64,000 nt of DNA. Source: Pedobacter terrae (GTDB taxonomy: Bacteria > Bacteroidota > Bacteroidia > Sphingobacteriales > Sphingobacteriaceae). The notes beneath the pieces were generated by a model, which searched no databases, had not been told where the DNA came from, and saw only the letters and a program-made list of their open reading frames with translations. This document shows, piece after piece, positions 1-8,200 of this stretch. The stretch spans positions 1 through 64,000 of the forward strand of contig NZ_FNCH01000026.1 in NCBI RefSeq assembly GCF_900100705.1. Reading direction: 5' to 3'. How positions within the stretch are numbered: position 1 is the stretch's first letter; the number at the start of each line of letters is the position of its first letter. Made by a program: the position numbers and the translations under genes.

Positions 1-2
1 TC

Positions 3-167
3 AGCAACAAAAAAAGAAATAATAGCGCCAATATGTTACCTGGTATATCGCCGGGAGGAGATCTCATTGCCATTTTTATGCCCAAAATAGAATTTCGATC
101 CAAGATCTGTTCGCAAGTGCAGATCAAAAATGAAATTGAGGTTAAAAATATAATTATCGGGGAATAA
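3..167 (+). CDS. Possible C-terminal tail of a gene entering from the left
   Basis: A reading frame is open from the left edge for 54 codons and ends at TAA (165-167). Its translation (for example MLPGISPGGDLIAIFMPK) has a mixed, protein-like composition, but I recognise no family and cannot see a start. It could be the end of a plus-strand gene that begins outside the window, or chance. No other frame in this stretch is clearly better. Confidence 0.22.
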   Translation, partial: SNKKRNNSANMLPGISPGGDLIAIFMPKIEFRSKICSQVQIKNEIEVKNIIIGE

Positions 168-240
168 AATCAGGTGATATTCATCTTTAGAAGTTAGTAA
201 TATTTAGATTACGACAGACATGCGGATTTTAGGAGCTATC

Positions 241-330
241 GGGTGCAACGCAGTCGGGAAATCTAACTAAATAGATCTCTCCCCGCCTGTACGGGCAGGC
301 ATTTCGCTGCGCTACAGTCGATGACGACCA
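241..330. repeat. REP-like dispersed repeat, copy 1
   Basis: This stretch contains the hairpin-forming core CCGCCTGTACGGGCAGGC preceded by AGATCTCTCC and followed by TTTCGCTGCGCTACAGTCGATGACGAC-type sequence. Nearly the same string recurs around 57012-57114, and parts of it at 17895-18012 and 26970-27083, always between genes. It is therefore a dispersed intergenic repeat rather than part of a gene. Confidence 0.65.
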
Positions 331-354
331 CACTATTGGATTCTGTCAATGGTG

Positions 355-401
355 GCCTGTCGAAGGATTTGCCATAATATTGTTATGGCGTTTCGACAGG
401 C
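355..401. repeat. Long two-part hairpin downstream of katG
   Basis: GCCTGTCGAA (355-364) pairs exactly with TTCGACAGGC (392-401). Inside it GCCATAA (371-377) pairs exactly with TTATGGC (383-389) around a five-base loop. The element lies about 60 bp past the katG stop codon. It could end or stabilise the katG transcript, or be a mobile REP-like palindrome. There is no long T-run on either side, so I do not call it an intrinsic terminator. Confidence 0.6.
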
Positions 402-463
402 TCAACGTAAAAAGACTTCTAGCAATTGGCTTTTTTACAGCCTCTTGATCTAACAAGATCTTA

Positions 464-2740
464 TTATTTCAGATCAAAACGATCTAAATTCATTACTTTA
501 TTCCAGGTAGCCACAAAGTCTTTCACAAATTTATCTTGTGCGTCAGCACTTGCGTAAACCTCTGCAATCGCCCTTAATTCGGCATTAGAACCAAATACGA
601 GATCGGCGCGGGTTGCGGTCCATTTTGGCTGACCAATTGAACGGCTGCTTCCCAGATACAGCTCTTTATCTTCTGCAATGGCCTTCCATGCGGTTTCCAT
701 ATCCAATAAATTGACAAAGAAATCGTTGGTAAGCTGACCCGGTTTTGTAGTCAGGACGCCATTTTTGGAACCATCGAAATTAGCATCCAAGGCACGCAAA
801 CCACCTACCAATACGGTTAATTCAGGTGCTGTTAAAGTAAGTAACTGCGCTTTATCAATCAGGAATTCTTCTGTAGGAACCTGCGACTTAGATTTACGGT
901 AGTTACGGAAACCATCAGCTGCTGGCTCCAAATAACCGAATGATTCTACGTCGGTTTGTGACTGCGAAGCATCCATCCGGCCAGGCGTAAAGGGTACTGT
1001 AACTGAGTGTCCGGCATCAGCGGCTGCTTTTTCTACTGCTGCAGCACCTGCTAACACAATTAAGTCGGCCAAAGAAACTTTTTTGCCATCAAGCTGCGCG
1101 GCATTAAATTCATTCTGAATCCCTTCTAATACACCCAATACTTTTTGCAATTGCGTCGGATTGTTAACGGCCCAGTCTTTTTGCGGTGCCAAACGGATCC
1201 GTGCACCATTGGCGCCACCGCGTTTATCGGAACCACGGAAGGTAGAGGCAGAAGCCCATGCAGTAGAAACCAGTTCTGAAACACTCAATCCGGAAGCTAA
1301 TATTTTTGCTTTTAGTGTGGCCACATCATTTTCATTAATCAATACATGATCAACAGCAGGTATCGGATCTTGCCAAAGCAATTCTTCCTGTGGTACGTCT
1401 GGACCGAGGTAACGAGTCACTGGCCCCATATCACGATGGGTTAATTTAAACCATGCTCTTGCAAATGCATCTGCAAACTGATCTGGATTTTCTAAGAAAC
1501 GTCTTGATATTTTTTCATATGCAGGGTCGAATCTCAAAGCAAGATCGGTGGTAAGCATGGTTGGCAGGTGTTTTTTTGATCCATCAAAGGCATCAGGAAT
1601 AATGGCATCTGCATTGATCGCTTTCCACTGATGAGCGCCCGCAGGACTTTTCGTTAATTCCCATTCAAATCCAAAAAGATTTTCGAAAAAATTATTGCTC
1701 CATTGCGTTGGTGTAGTGGTCCAGATTACTTCTAATCCGCTCGTAATCGCATCAGCACCTTTTCCAGAGCCATAACTGTTGCTCCAACCAAAACCCTGAC
1801 TTTCGATACCAGCGGCTTCAGGCTCTTTGCCTACATGATCTGCTGAAGCGGCACCATGGGTTTTACCAAAGGTATGGCCACCGGCTATTAAGGCCACCGT
1901 TTCTTCATCATCCATCGCCATCCGACCAAAAGTATCGCGGATATCTTTAGCGGCAAGAATTGGATCCGGGTTTCCATCCGGTCCTTCAGGGTTTACATAT
2001 ATTAATCCCATCTGCACCGCTGCAAGTGGTTTTTCTAAATTGCGGGAGTGTATATCGCCATCAGCATCATCATCACTCACCAGCACACCGTGTGTTTTAT
2101 CTGCGCCATCAGAACCATGGCTATAACGAAGATCGCCACCCAACCAGGTGGTTTCTGAACCCCAATATACCGATTCATCAGCTTCCCAAACATCCTCACG
2201 ACCACCAGCAAAGCCAAAGGTTTTAAAACCCATCGATTCTAAGGCAACATTACCGGTTAAAATCATTAAATCCGCCCACGAAATTTTGCGTCCGTATTTT
2301 TGTTTAATTGGCCAAAGTAATCTGCGTGCTTTATCAAGACTTACATTATCCGGCCAGCTGTTTAGCGGCGCAAAACGTTGTAACCCGGCACCAGCACCAC
2401 CACGTCCATCGCCTACCCTATAGGTTCCGGCACTGTGCCAGGCCATACGGATAAACAAACCACCATAGTGACCGAAATCTGCCGGCCACCAATCTTGCGA
2501 ATCGGTCATCAGTGCATGAAGGTCTGCTTTTAAGGCGGCCAGATCTAAACTTTTAAAAGCCTCAGCATAATTAAATCCGTCATCCATTGGGTTAGATAAA
2601 CTGGAATGCTGACGTAAAATACTCAACTTTAATTGTTTTGGCCACCAATCGCCATTTCTGGTACCGCCACCTGCTACATTACTCTTCATGCTGCCGTTAT
2701 GGAACGGGCATTTGCTGATATCGTTCGATTCTTTTTCCAT
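464..2740 (-). CDS. katG: Catalase-peroxidase KatG
   Basis: Bifunctional haem enzyme that removes hydrogen peroxide by catalase and peroxidase reactions. The 758 residues match the usual length of the family (about 720-760), with the N-terminal haem domain and the haem-less C-terminal duplicate. Visible active-site residues are Arg98, Trp101 and His102 on the distal side (RMAWHSAGTY) and proximal His289 (AGGHTFGKTHG). Trp101, Tyr248 (IYVNPEGPDG) and Met274 are placed to form the Met-Tyr-Trp adduct needed for catalase activity. The start is an ATG; no signal peptide is seen, so it is cytoplasmic. It appears monocistronic, with an OxyR-like half site upstream and a repeat island downstream. Nothing looks truncated or foreign. 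Confidence 0.97.
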   Translation of the reverse strand: MEKESNDISKCPFHNGSMKSNVAGGGTRNGDWWPKQLKLSILRQHSSLSNPMDDGFNYAEAFKSLDLAALKADLHALMTDSQDWWPADFGHYGGLFIRMAWHSAGTYRVGDGRGGAGAGLQRFAPLNSWPDNVSLDKARRLLWPIKQKYGRKISWADLMILTGNVALESMGFKTFGFAGGREDVWEADESVYWGSETTWLGGDLRYSHGSDGADKTHGVLVSDDDADGDIHSRNLEKPLAAVQMGLIYVNPEGPDGNPDPILAAKDIRDTFGRMAMDDEETVALIAGGHTFGKTHGAASADHVGKEPEAAGIESQGFGWSNSYGSGKGADAITSGLEVIWTTTPTQWSNNFFENLFGFEWELTKSPAGAHQWKAINADAIIPDAFDGSKKHLPTMLTTDLALRFDPAYEKISRRFLENPDQFADAFARAWFKLTHRDMGPVTRYLGPDVPQEELLWQDPIPAVDHVLINENDVATLKAKILASGLSVSELVSTAWASASTFRGSDKRGGANGARIRLAPQKDWAVNNPTQLQKVLGVLEGIQNEFNAAQLDGKKVSLADLIVLAGAAAVEKAAADAGHSVTVPFTPGRMDASQSQTDVESFGYLEPAADGFRNYRKSKSQVPTEEFLIDKAQLLTLTAPELTVLVGGLRALDANFDGSKNGVLTTKPGQLTNDFFVNLLDMETAWKAIAEDKELYLGSSRSIGQPKWTATRADLVFGSNAELRAIAEVYASADAQDKFVKDFVATWNKVMNLDRFDLK

Positions 2741-2849
2741 TATGTATAATATTTTGTTAGTGAAAATCTGATTCGTTATTAAAAATTAACCAATGATTAA
2801 AATTAGAGAATAGAAATAACTAATCACAATCATTTAATTCTATAAGGAA

Positions 2850-2864
2850 ATAGTTAGAATCTAT
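2850..2864. promoter_or_regulatory. OxyR-like half site upstream of katG
   Basis: The sequence ATAGTTAGAATCTAT fits the ATAGntnnnanCTAT half of the OxyR consensus at every fixed position. The second half expected seven bases further on is poor (CGAT in place of ATAG). It lies about 110 bp upstream of the katG start. OxyR control of katG is well known in other bacteria; its use here is inference. Confidence 0.4.
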
Positions 2865-2911
2865 TGCTATTCGATATCAGTAATTTAGGAGGATGCCAGA
2901 GCTTAGATCCA

Positions 2912-2919
2912 CAAATTTA
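2912..2919 (-). promoter_or_regulatory. Possible -7 box of the katG promoter
   Basis: On the minus strand this reads TAAATTTG, an exact match to the Bacteroidota TAnnTTTG -7 motif, about 170 bp upstream of katG. No TTG is present at the usual -33 distance. The OxyR-like site would lie downstream of this box, which does not suit simple activation, so the true promoter may be elsewhere. Confidence 0.25.
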
Positions 2920-2945
2920 ACCTGATGTTAATCCTTCCTTAAAAT

Positions 2946-2996
2946 AAAAAAGGCCACATTAAGCATTTAAATTTCGGAAGGTAGGACGTAAGTGGC
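2946..2996 (-). terminator. Intrinsic terminator of the kinase/phosphatase operon
   Basis: On the minus strand, directly after the stop codon of the last kinase gene, GCCAC (2996-2992) and GTGGC (2957-2953) can pair, and the second arm is followed by CTTTTTTATTTT. The loop is long (34 bases), so the hairpin is weak, but position and T-run suit the end of the operon. Confidence 0.45.
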
Positions 2997-3000
2997 TTGA

Positions 3001-4383
3001 TCAGAATATTCCCAGAAATTTCTTTCTCTTTTTACCTTTCTGTTTCCTGGCCTTTTCTGATGCTTTAACTTGCTGTGCCCATCGCGTTTTTCGGATACTA
3101 TCTTCTCTCGCTGTTTGCAGGGCTTGCCTGTATTGTTGATTTGCGATTTCAAATGGTGACTGGTATGGAGTTACCGGCGAAGTTATCACATTATTGTTTT
3201 CGGTCTTAGCTAAGCTGTAAACTACAAAGGCAACCACTAAGGTACAGGCGGCAGCGTAAGCTAAAAAAGTCTTTCTTGGCGCATGGATGTAATTTTCGTG
3301 GTGATATTCACCTGTCGAAGTATTGTATTTTATTCCTGCCTTCAGGGCCAGGGGTTTTAATGTGGCCAGTTCTTTTTCAAGCTCTTCGTTCTTTTGCTGT
3401 GTTTCGCCATATAAAGCGGCATAACGCAGGGCTTCATTGGGCATGGTGTTTTCTGTACGCGCAATGCCCTGTGGCACTGACAATAGGCCGGCAGTAATTG
3501 CCTTCTGCAATTCCATTCCATTGGCATACCGGTCAGCTGGATTTTTTTGCAGGCAGCGCCCAATCAGTTCGATCAACCAGTGGGGTACCTGCATTTCGGA
3601 ATTCAGAATATCCTCCTGAAAGGTATTTTCCAGATTACTTTTACGCAGTAACATGGCGCCCGGGATTTCCTTTTCAAGATGTGATATCATGACCGTATTG
3701 CGGGCGGTATCGCCTCCTCCTTCGAGTGGAAAAGGAACCTGCCCGGCCAGGAGCTCATACAGGATAATACCGTAACTATAAATATCTGTCTCTAAAAGCA
3801 TTTTTCCTTCATGCTGTTCCGGTGCCATAAACTCTACTGCCCCGGCATGGCGAATGCTTGTTCTGCGCTGCTCCTCACTCATAATGGCCAGACCAAAATC
3901 CAATAACACGTAATTGGCGGTCTGCGTATTGTACTTCACATTATTGCTTTTAACATCGCCGTGTTTGACCCCAAACTGATGACAATGTGCAAGTGCCGCA
4001 GCCAGTTGTTCAGCTACTTTCAACAGTTCTTTAACGGTGAAAACTTTTTGATGCGGAGGCAATAGCAGTTCGCTAAGTTCGGGACCTTCGATGTATTCCA
4101 TTTCTATATAAGGAAAAGCGCCGCTATCGGTAATCCCTGAACTCAGTATCTTAACCACGTTCGGGCTGGGATGGGTGTTTACCTGCTGCAGCTTATTCAC
4201 TTCATTGAGAAAATTCCGGTAGTTTTTATCACTTTCATCTTCCACATAAATTGGTGTGGGGATAAGTTTAATGGCCGAATAAACCGGTCCCATGCGCATC
4301 CCCTTATAAACAGATCCCTGCCCACCGGTTTTTAATGCACCGAGGTTTTGTAGCCCTTCTGCAATGGTAAAAATTTTACTCAT
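3001..4383 (-). CDS. Ser/Thr protein kinase with one membrane span (last gene of operon)
   Basis: Eukaryotic-type (Hanks) kinase that should phosphorylate Ser/Thr in partner proteins. In the 460-residue protein I see the glycine loop (GGQGSVYKG, 20-28), the ATP-binding Lys39 (AIKL), the catalytic loop HGDVKSNN with Asp143, DFG at 162-164 and APE at 187-189. HRD is replaced by HGD, so it is a non-RD kinase. A coiled segment (about 325-345) precedes one membrane span (about 372-391); the tail ends in a very basic stretch and has no PASTA repeats. I chose the ATG at 4383, since a TTG start at 4416 would add 11 residues absent from the paralogue at 11931-13274, which begins MSKVF. It overlaps the FHA gene by 8 bases, suggesting coupled translation. 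Confidence 0.9.
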   Translation of the reverse strand: MSKIFTIAEGLQNLGALKTGGQGSVYKGMRMGPVYSAIKLIPTPIYVEDESDKNYRNFLNEVNKLQQVNTHPSPNVVKILSSGITDSGAFPYIEMEYIEGPELSELLLPPHQKVFTVKELLKVAEQLAAALAHCHQFGVKHGDVKSNNVKYNTQTANYVLLDFGLAIMSEEQRRTSIRHAGAVEFMAPEQHEGKMLLETDIYSYGIILYELLAGQVPFPLEGGGDTARNTVMISHLEKEIPGAMLLRKSNLENTFQEDILNSEMQVPHWLIELIGRCLQKNPADRYANGMELQKAITAGLLSVPQGIARTENTMPNEALRYAALYGETQQKNEELEKELATLKPLALKAGIKYNTSTGEYHHENYIHAPRKTFLAYAAACTLVVAFVVYSLAKTENNNVITSPVTPYQSPFEIANQQYRQALQTAREDSIRKTRWAQQVKASEKARKQKGKKRKKFLGIF

Positions 4384-5176
4384 GATACTGCGGCTTAAAA
4401 CTAAACTCCAATACAACCGATTCGCCTAAGATAATCTGATCTCCCTCGGCTAATTCCTGCCCGATCTGGGTTGCGTGGAGTTTTACGGTTTTTTCGGTAA
4501 GTGCCGAACGCAGTTTTACCTTATTGCGGGGTGGTATTCCACCTTCATCTGCAAAGATCACGAATTTAGCTAGATTTGTATCCCATTCGATATGTGCGTG
4601 CTGTCTGCTGATGTACTTATTTCGTTCATCATCACTTTCCGATGGAAATGCAATGTGGTTGGTACGGAAATAACCTTCATCAGACTGTGCCTTTTCATCT
4701 CTGCCGATATTGTATTTTCCACCCTCGGAAGTTATTTCATAGCTTGGCTGTAAAGTTTTGCCGCTAAGTGCTTTTAGGTAAGCTTTAGCCTGTTGCTTAA
4801 CAAAATGGGTTTTGGTTTTAACCAACAGTGCAACTGGCAGCTGTTGCATTTCTACCGCATCGTCTGGAAAAGCTTCATCGAAAGCAAATGTGAGTAACCA
4901 GCCCGAGGGCAGATCCAGGGAATAGTCATCACTGATCCGTTGTATTTCATTTTTTAATTGGTCGGGGTCCTCGGTAAACACGGCAGCTTCATACACATGA
5001 CGCGTTGCAGGGCTGCAGTGGATGAAAATCCCCAAACCTTTGATATTTGCGCCTTCTCCGCCTTCCGCTTTTTGCAACTCCTGTTTTACAAACTGTAATA
5101 ATGCGTGCCTGATTCCCTTCACATCATCGGGATGTTCCGAACTTGCGCTCTTGAAGAGGTCGAATATCATTTTCAT
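4376..5176 (-). CDS. FHA-domain protein
   Basis: The C-terminal half (about 150-260) is a forkhead-associated domain, a fold that binds phosphothreonine peptides: YNIGR near the start, then SRQHAHIEW, and AEGDQIILGE near the end. The N-terminal half (about 1-140) is a separate domain that I do not recognise; its layout (small N-terminal domain plus FHA) recalls mycobacterial FhaA, but homology is not shown. No signal peptide or membrane span, so it is cytoplasmic. It lies between the polymerase-transpeptidase gene and a kinase gene and overlaps the latter by 8 bases. The likely role is to read the phosphorylation state set by the operon's kinases and phosphatase. Confidence 0.85.
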   Translation of the reverse strand: MKMIFDLFKSASSEHPDDVKGIRHALLQFVKQELQKAEGGEGANIKGLGIFIHCSPATRHVYEAAVFTEDPDQLKNEIQRISDDYSLDLPSGWLLTFAFDEAFPDDAVEMQQLPVALLVKTKTHFVKQQAKAYLKALSGKTLQPSYEITSEGGKYNIGRDEKAQSDEGYFRTNHIAFPSESDDERNKYISRQHAHIEWDTNLAKFVIFADEGGIPPRNKVKLRSALTEKTVKLHATQIGQELAEGDQIILGESVVLEFSFKPQYHE

Positions 5177-5259
5177 TTGTTTATTTGTTAGTACTTGCTA
5201 ATGTGTTAAAAAAATATCGGGTTCAACATCTGCGCTGCCTCCAATTGGCTGAAGCTCCA

Positions 5260-5280
5260 CAAACTATGATTTATAGTTTG
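5260..5280. repeat. Perfect 8-bp inverted repeat between FtsW-PBP and FHA genes
   Basis: CAAACTAT (5260-5267) and ATAGTTTG (5273-5280) flank a five-base loop just after the stop codon of the fusion gene. The following minus-strand bases are not T-rich, so it is not a classical terminator. In the RNA it could form a hairpin that tunes expression of the FHA-kinase pair, which follows a gap of about 106 bp, the largest in this operon. Confidence 0.4.
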
Positions 5281-5282
5281 CG

Positions 5283-8200
5283 TTAAAATGCTTCAGCGCT
5301 TCCATTAAGTTCTGTAACAGGTGCCTTGTTGTTATCCTTCACCGAAGGCAGAATGCTTTTGATATAGCCGCCCTCTTTTAAGAACGGGATTACATGCCTG
5401 CCGGCCAATCGTACAGCGTCTGATGATCCTTTGGTAGCCTCAATGCGTATACAGACTACTATATGGCCATTGCCTGTTGCAGTCGGTGCAAAAAATACAT
5501 ACCAGCCATCATTAATCTGTTTTTTCTTCCAGATCCGCTCCGGCGTACCTGTTTTACCGGCTACGGCCAGTCCAAGCGTATGCGCTTTTGCACTGCTCTG
5601 TTTGATCATATACTCCTGCATCAGCCTGGCGTATGCCGGATTGTTTACCAATTTCGTACCAGTTTTTATCGCCTGTGGCTGACCGCTTACTTTAAGTACA
5701 AACCTGTTTGCAATCATGTTTCCATTATTTGCAATCCCCGCAGCCATTCTTGCTACTGCCGCCGGGGTCGCAATAAGTGCGCCCTGCCCCCAGGCCATGC
5801 CGGAAATTCCTTTTGCCCTGGTTTTTCGGATATTGTTGGGATCATACTTCGGTTTAGTATTAAATTCGGTATTTCGCCAAAGCTGTTTCCATTTTTCTTC
5901 CTGTGCAGCGTTTTCGCTGGGCTTATTGTAATAATAGCCCCCAGCCCCATGTAGAAACATGCCTGTTTTTAAGTACAGCTCACCCATGTTTTCCTGCAAC
6001 TGCTCCTGGTTTGCAAGTTTGATAAAATAGACGTTATTGGATTTAACCACTGCCCGTTCCAGATTAATCCATCCCGTTTCGTCTGGCTCAATACCTTTTG
6101 TACGGATACGTTCCCAGGAGGCCACCTGGTATTTTTTTTCAGCAGCGGCCATTCCCAGTTTATTGAAGGATGCCATGGCAGTAATCAGCTTTGCTGTTGA
6201 GCCTGGCTGTGTAAAATTGGTAAAACCAAGATCAGCTGTCGTTGTCCACCCCGAAAGCTGGTTTTGTTCTGCATTGGTCATGGTTAACCGTTCCCAATCA
6301 TGTATGGGTGGCAATGGATATACCGCTGAAGTGAGAACATCACCAGAACTTGCTTCCATGATTACCACAGAAACCCGATTATCAGCAAGCGAAGTGTCTC
6401 TGGCAATTGACTTTTGGATCCTGGTCTGCAGGCCGGCATCCATGGTTAATTGTACATCTCGGTTTTTATTTTTAAAATCTTCCACTTCTTTGCTGCTGAT
6501 TCCGGCCAGAAGCAATGGAGAAAGCGCGGCGTAATCTTTTTTCACAACCGTCATTTCCTTAACTCCCCGCGCCAGGAAACGGTTTTCGCTGTATCTCTTT
6601 GCGAGTACGGTAAAACTCTTTACAGGTAATTTAAAGCCGCGGAGTTCGGCCGCATGTTCATAATCTGCAAAGTAGCCGTTAACACTTCCGTTAAATATAC
6701 CTGAATTTGCATCACCTGTCCAAAAGAACAATTGTTCTTCGAAAGGATAATATCGGTCTAAACGCTGATGTACTGCAGAATCGAGATTATAACTTGGGAT
6801 TCCTGCACCGATGAGCTTAAAGTGTTGCGCCCTCACACTGTCGACATTGCTGGTTGCCATTAAAACCCCCTTTCGGTCGTGTATGGTTCCAGCTTTTAAA
6901 CGACTCATCAATATGGCAATACGGGGATTGTAACTGAACATTCTCGCGCCACTACGGTCTGCAACCAAGGCCGGCTGTACAACCCATTTCCGGTTGTTCA
7001 GCACATAGCCTGCTACATTAGCGCCCAATAGCAGGATGCCCAGACAGGCAGCGATTAAGGCCGGCACCAGGTTTTTGTCTTGCGTTTTAGCGATGTATTG
7101 CATCTGTACTTCGCTGCCCCGGACAGCAGATACTGATAATAAAAATCCGGCGGCTAAAAAATTGAGTACCAGTGAAGATCCCCCATAACTTTGAAAAGGC
7201 AGGGATACCCCTGATAGCGGTAACGCTCCGGTAGAACCACCTGCTATGAGCAAAAACTGTACAAAGGTAGATACGCCGACCCCCGCACTTAGATAAAATA
7301 GAAAAGGAGAGCCTGTACGCCGCCCAATAATAATAGATCGGTGCAGGTACAACAGGAACAGCAGGAAGATGCACAATATTCCCGTTAATCCAAATTCTTC
7401 ACCTATTGAAGGCAAGATCATATCGGTATGTGCTTCAGGAATGGTTTTGGCAAAGCCCTGACCCACACCCTGACCGGTTGCGCCACCGGTAGACATGGCC
7501 CACAGACCATTGGCCACCTGGTCGCCGCCATAAACCTCATTGTTCCAGGCATCCTGCCAGATTGCTTTCCGATCTCCCAGGCGCTGAACCGGCCCGGGGA
7601 AGACACGGTCCAAATATGGAATCTGATCAATGGTTAAAAAAGCCGACATAATCACCAGTACCATGATGGCGGACTCACTGAGCTGCCTGCGCCCGAAAAA
7701 CATCAGCACACCTACCAAAAGCAAGGTTACTCCGGTAGATATCCATATGTTTTCAAAAACCCATGAAGCCAGTACGTATAATACGATAGCGCCTGCCATA
7801 AACATAAAATCGCCCCGGGAGAATGAAAATAGTATAATAAAAGTGAAACAAACTACCATCGCCGGCCCCAGGTCTCCCAATATCAGAAATAACATGAGGG
7901 TTAACAGTATCGCCAATAAGGCAAAGGAGAAGAAAGACCATCTTTTTTTCCAGCTCATATATTCACTGATCAGTTTCTCGTTTACGGCAAAAAATCCTGC
8001 GAGAAAAAAGATGATCAGATACTTCACCACTTCACTGGGCTGAAATCCGAACAGATTTACTTTTACACCACTTCCTTCTGGCCCGGTTCCGAATAAGATT
8101 GTGAGTGCCAGCAATCCAATGGCGGCCAGGGCCCATGGCCAGCCGTTTGCGGCTGATCGGATGTGCTTAAATAAAAGCAGTCGATAAACCCAGGTATCGG

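Noticed and set aside
4384..4416. N-terminal extension of the last kinase from a TTG codon
   Set aside because: The paralogue starts exactly at MSKVF, the ATG at 4383 gives MSKIF, and ATG starts prevail in this window.
5260..5280. Intrinsic terminator after the FtsW-PBP gene
   Set aside because: The hairpin is perfect but not followed by a T-run on the coding strand, and the operon seems to go on to the FHA and kinase genes.
5463..6534. Long open frames (163 and 165 codons) on the plus strand
   Set aside because: They are antisense to the FtsW/RodA-PBP fusion gene, which has strong protein motifs in the other direction; the translations have no recognisable domain.
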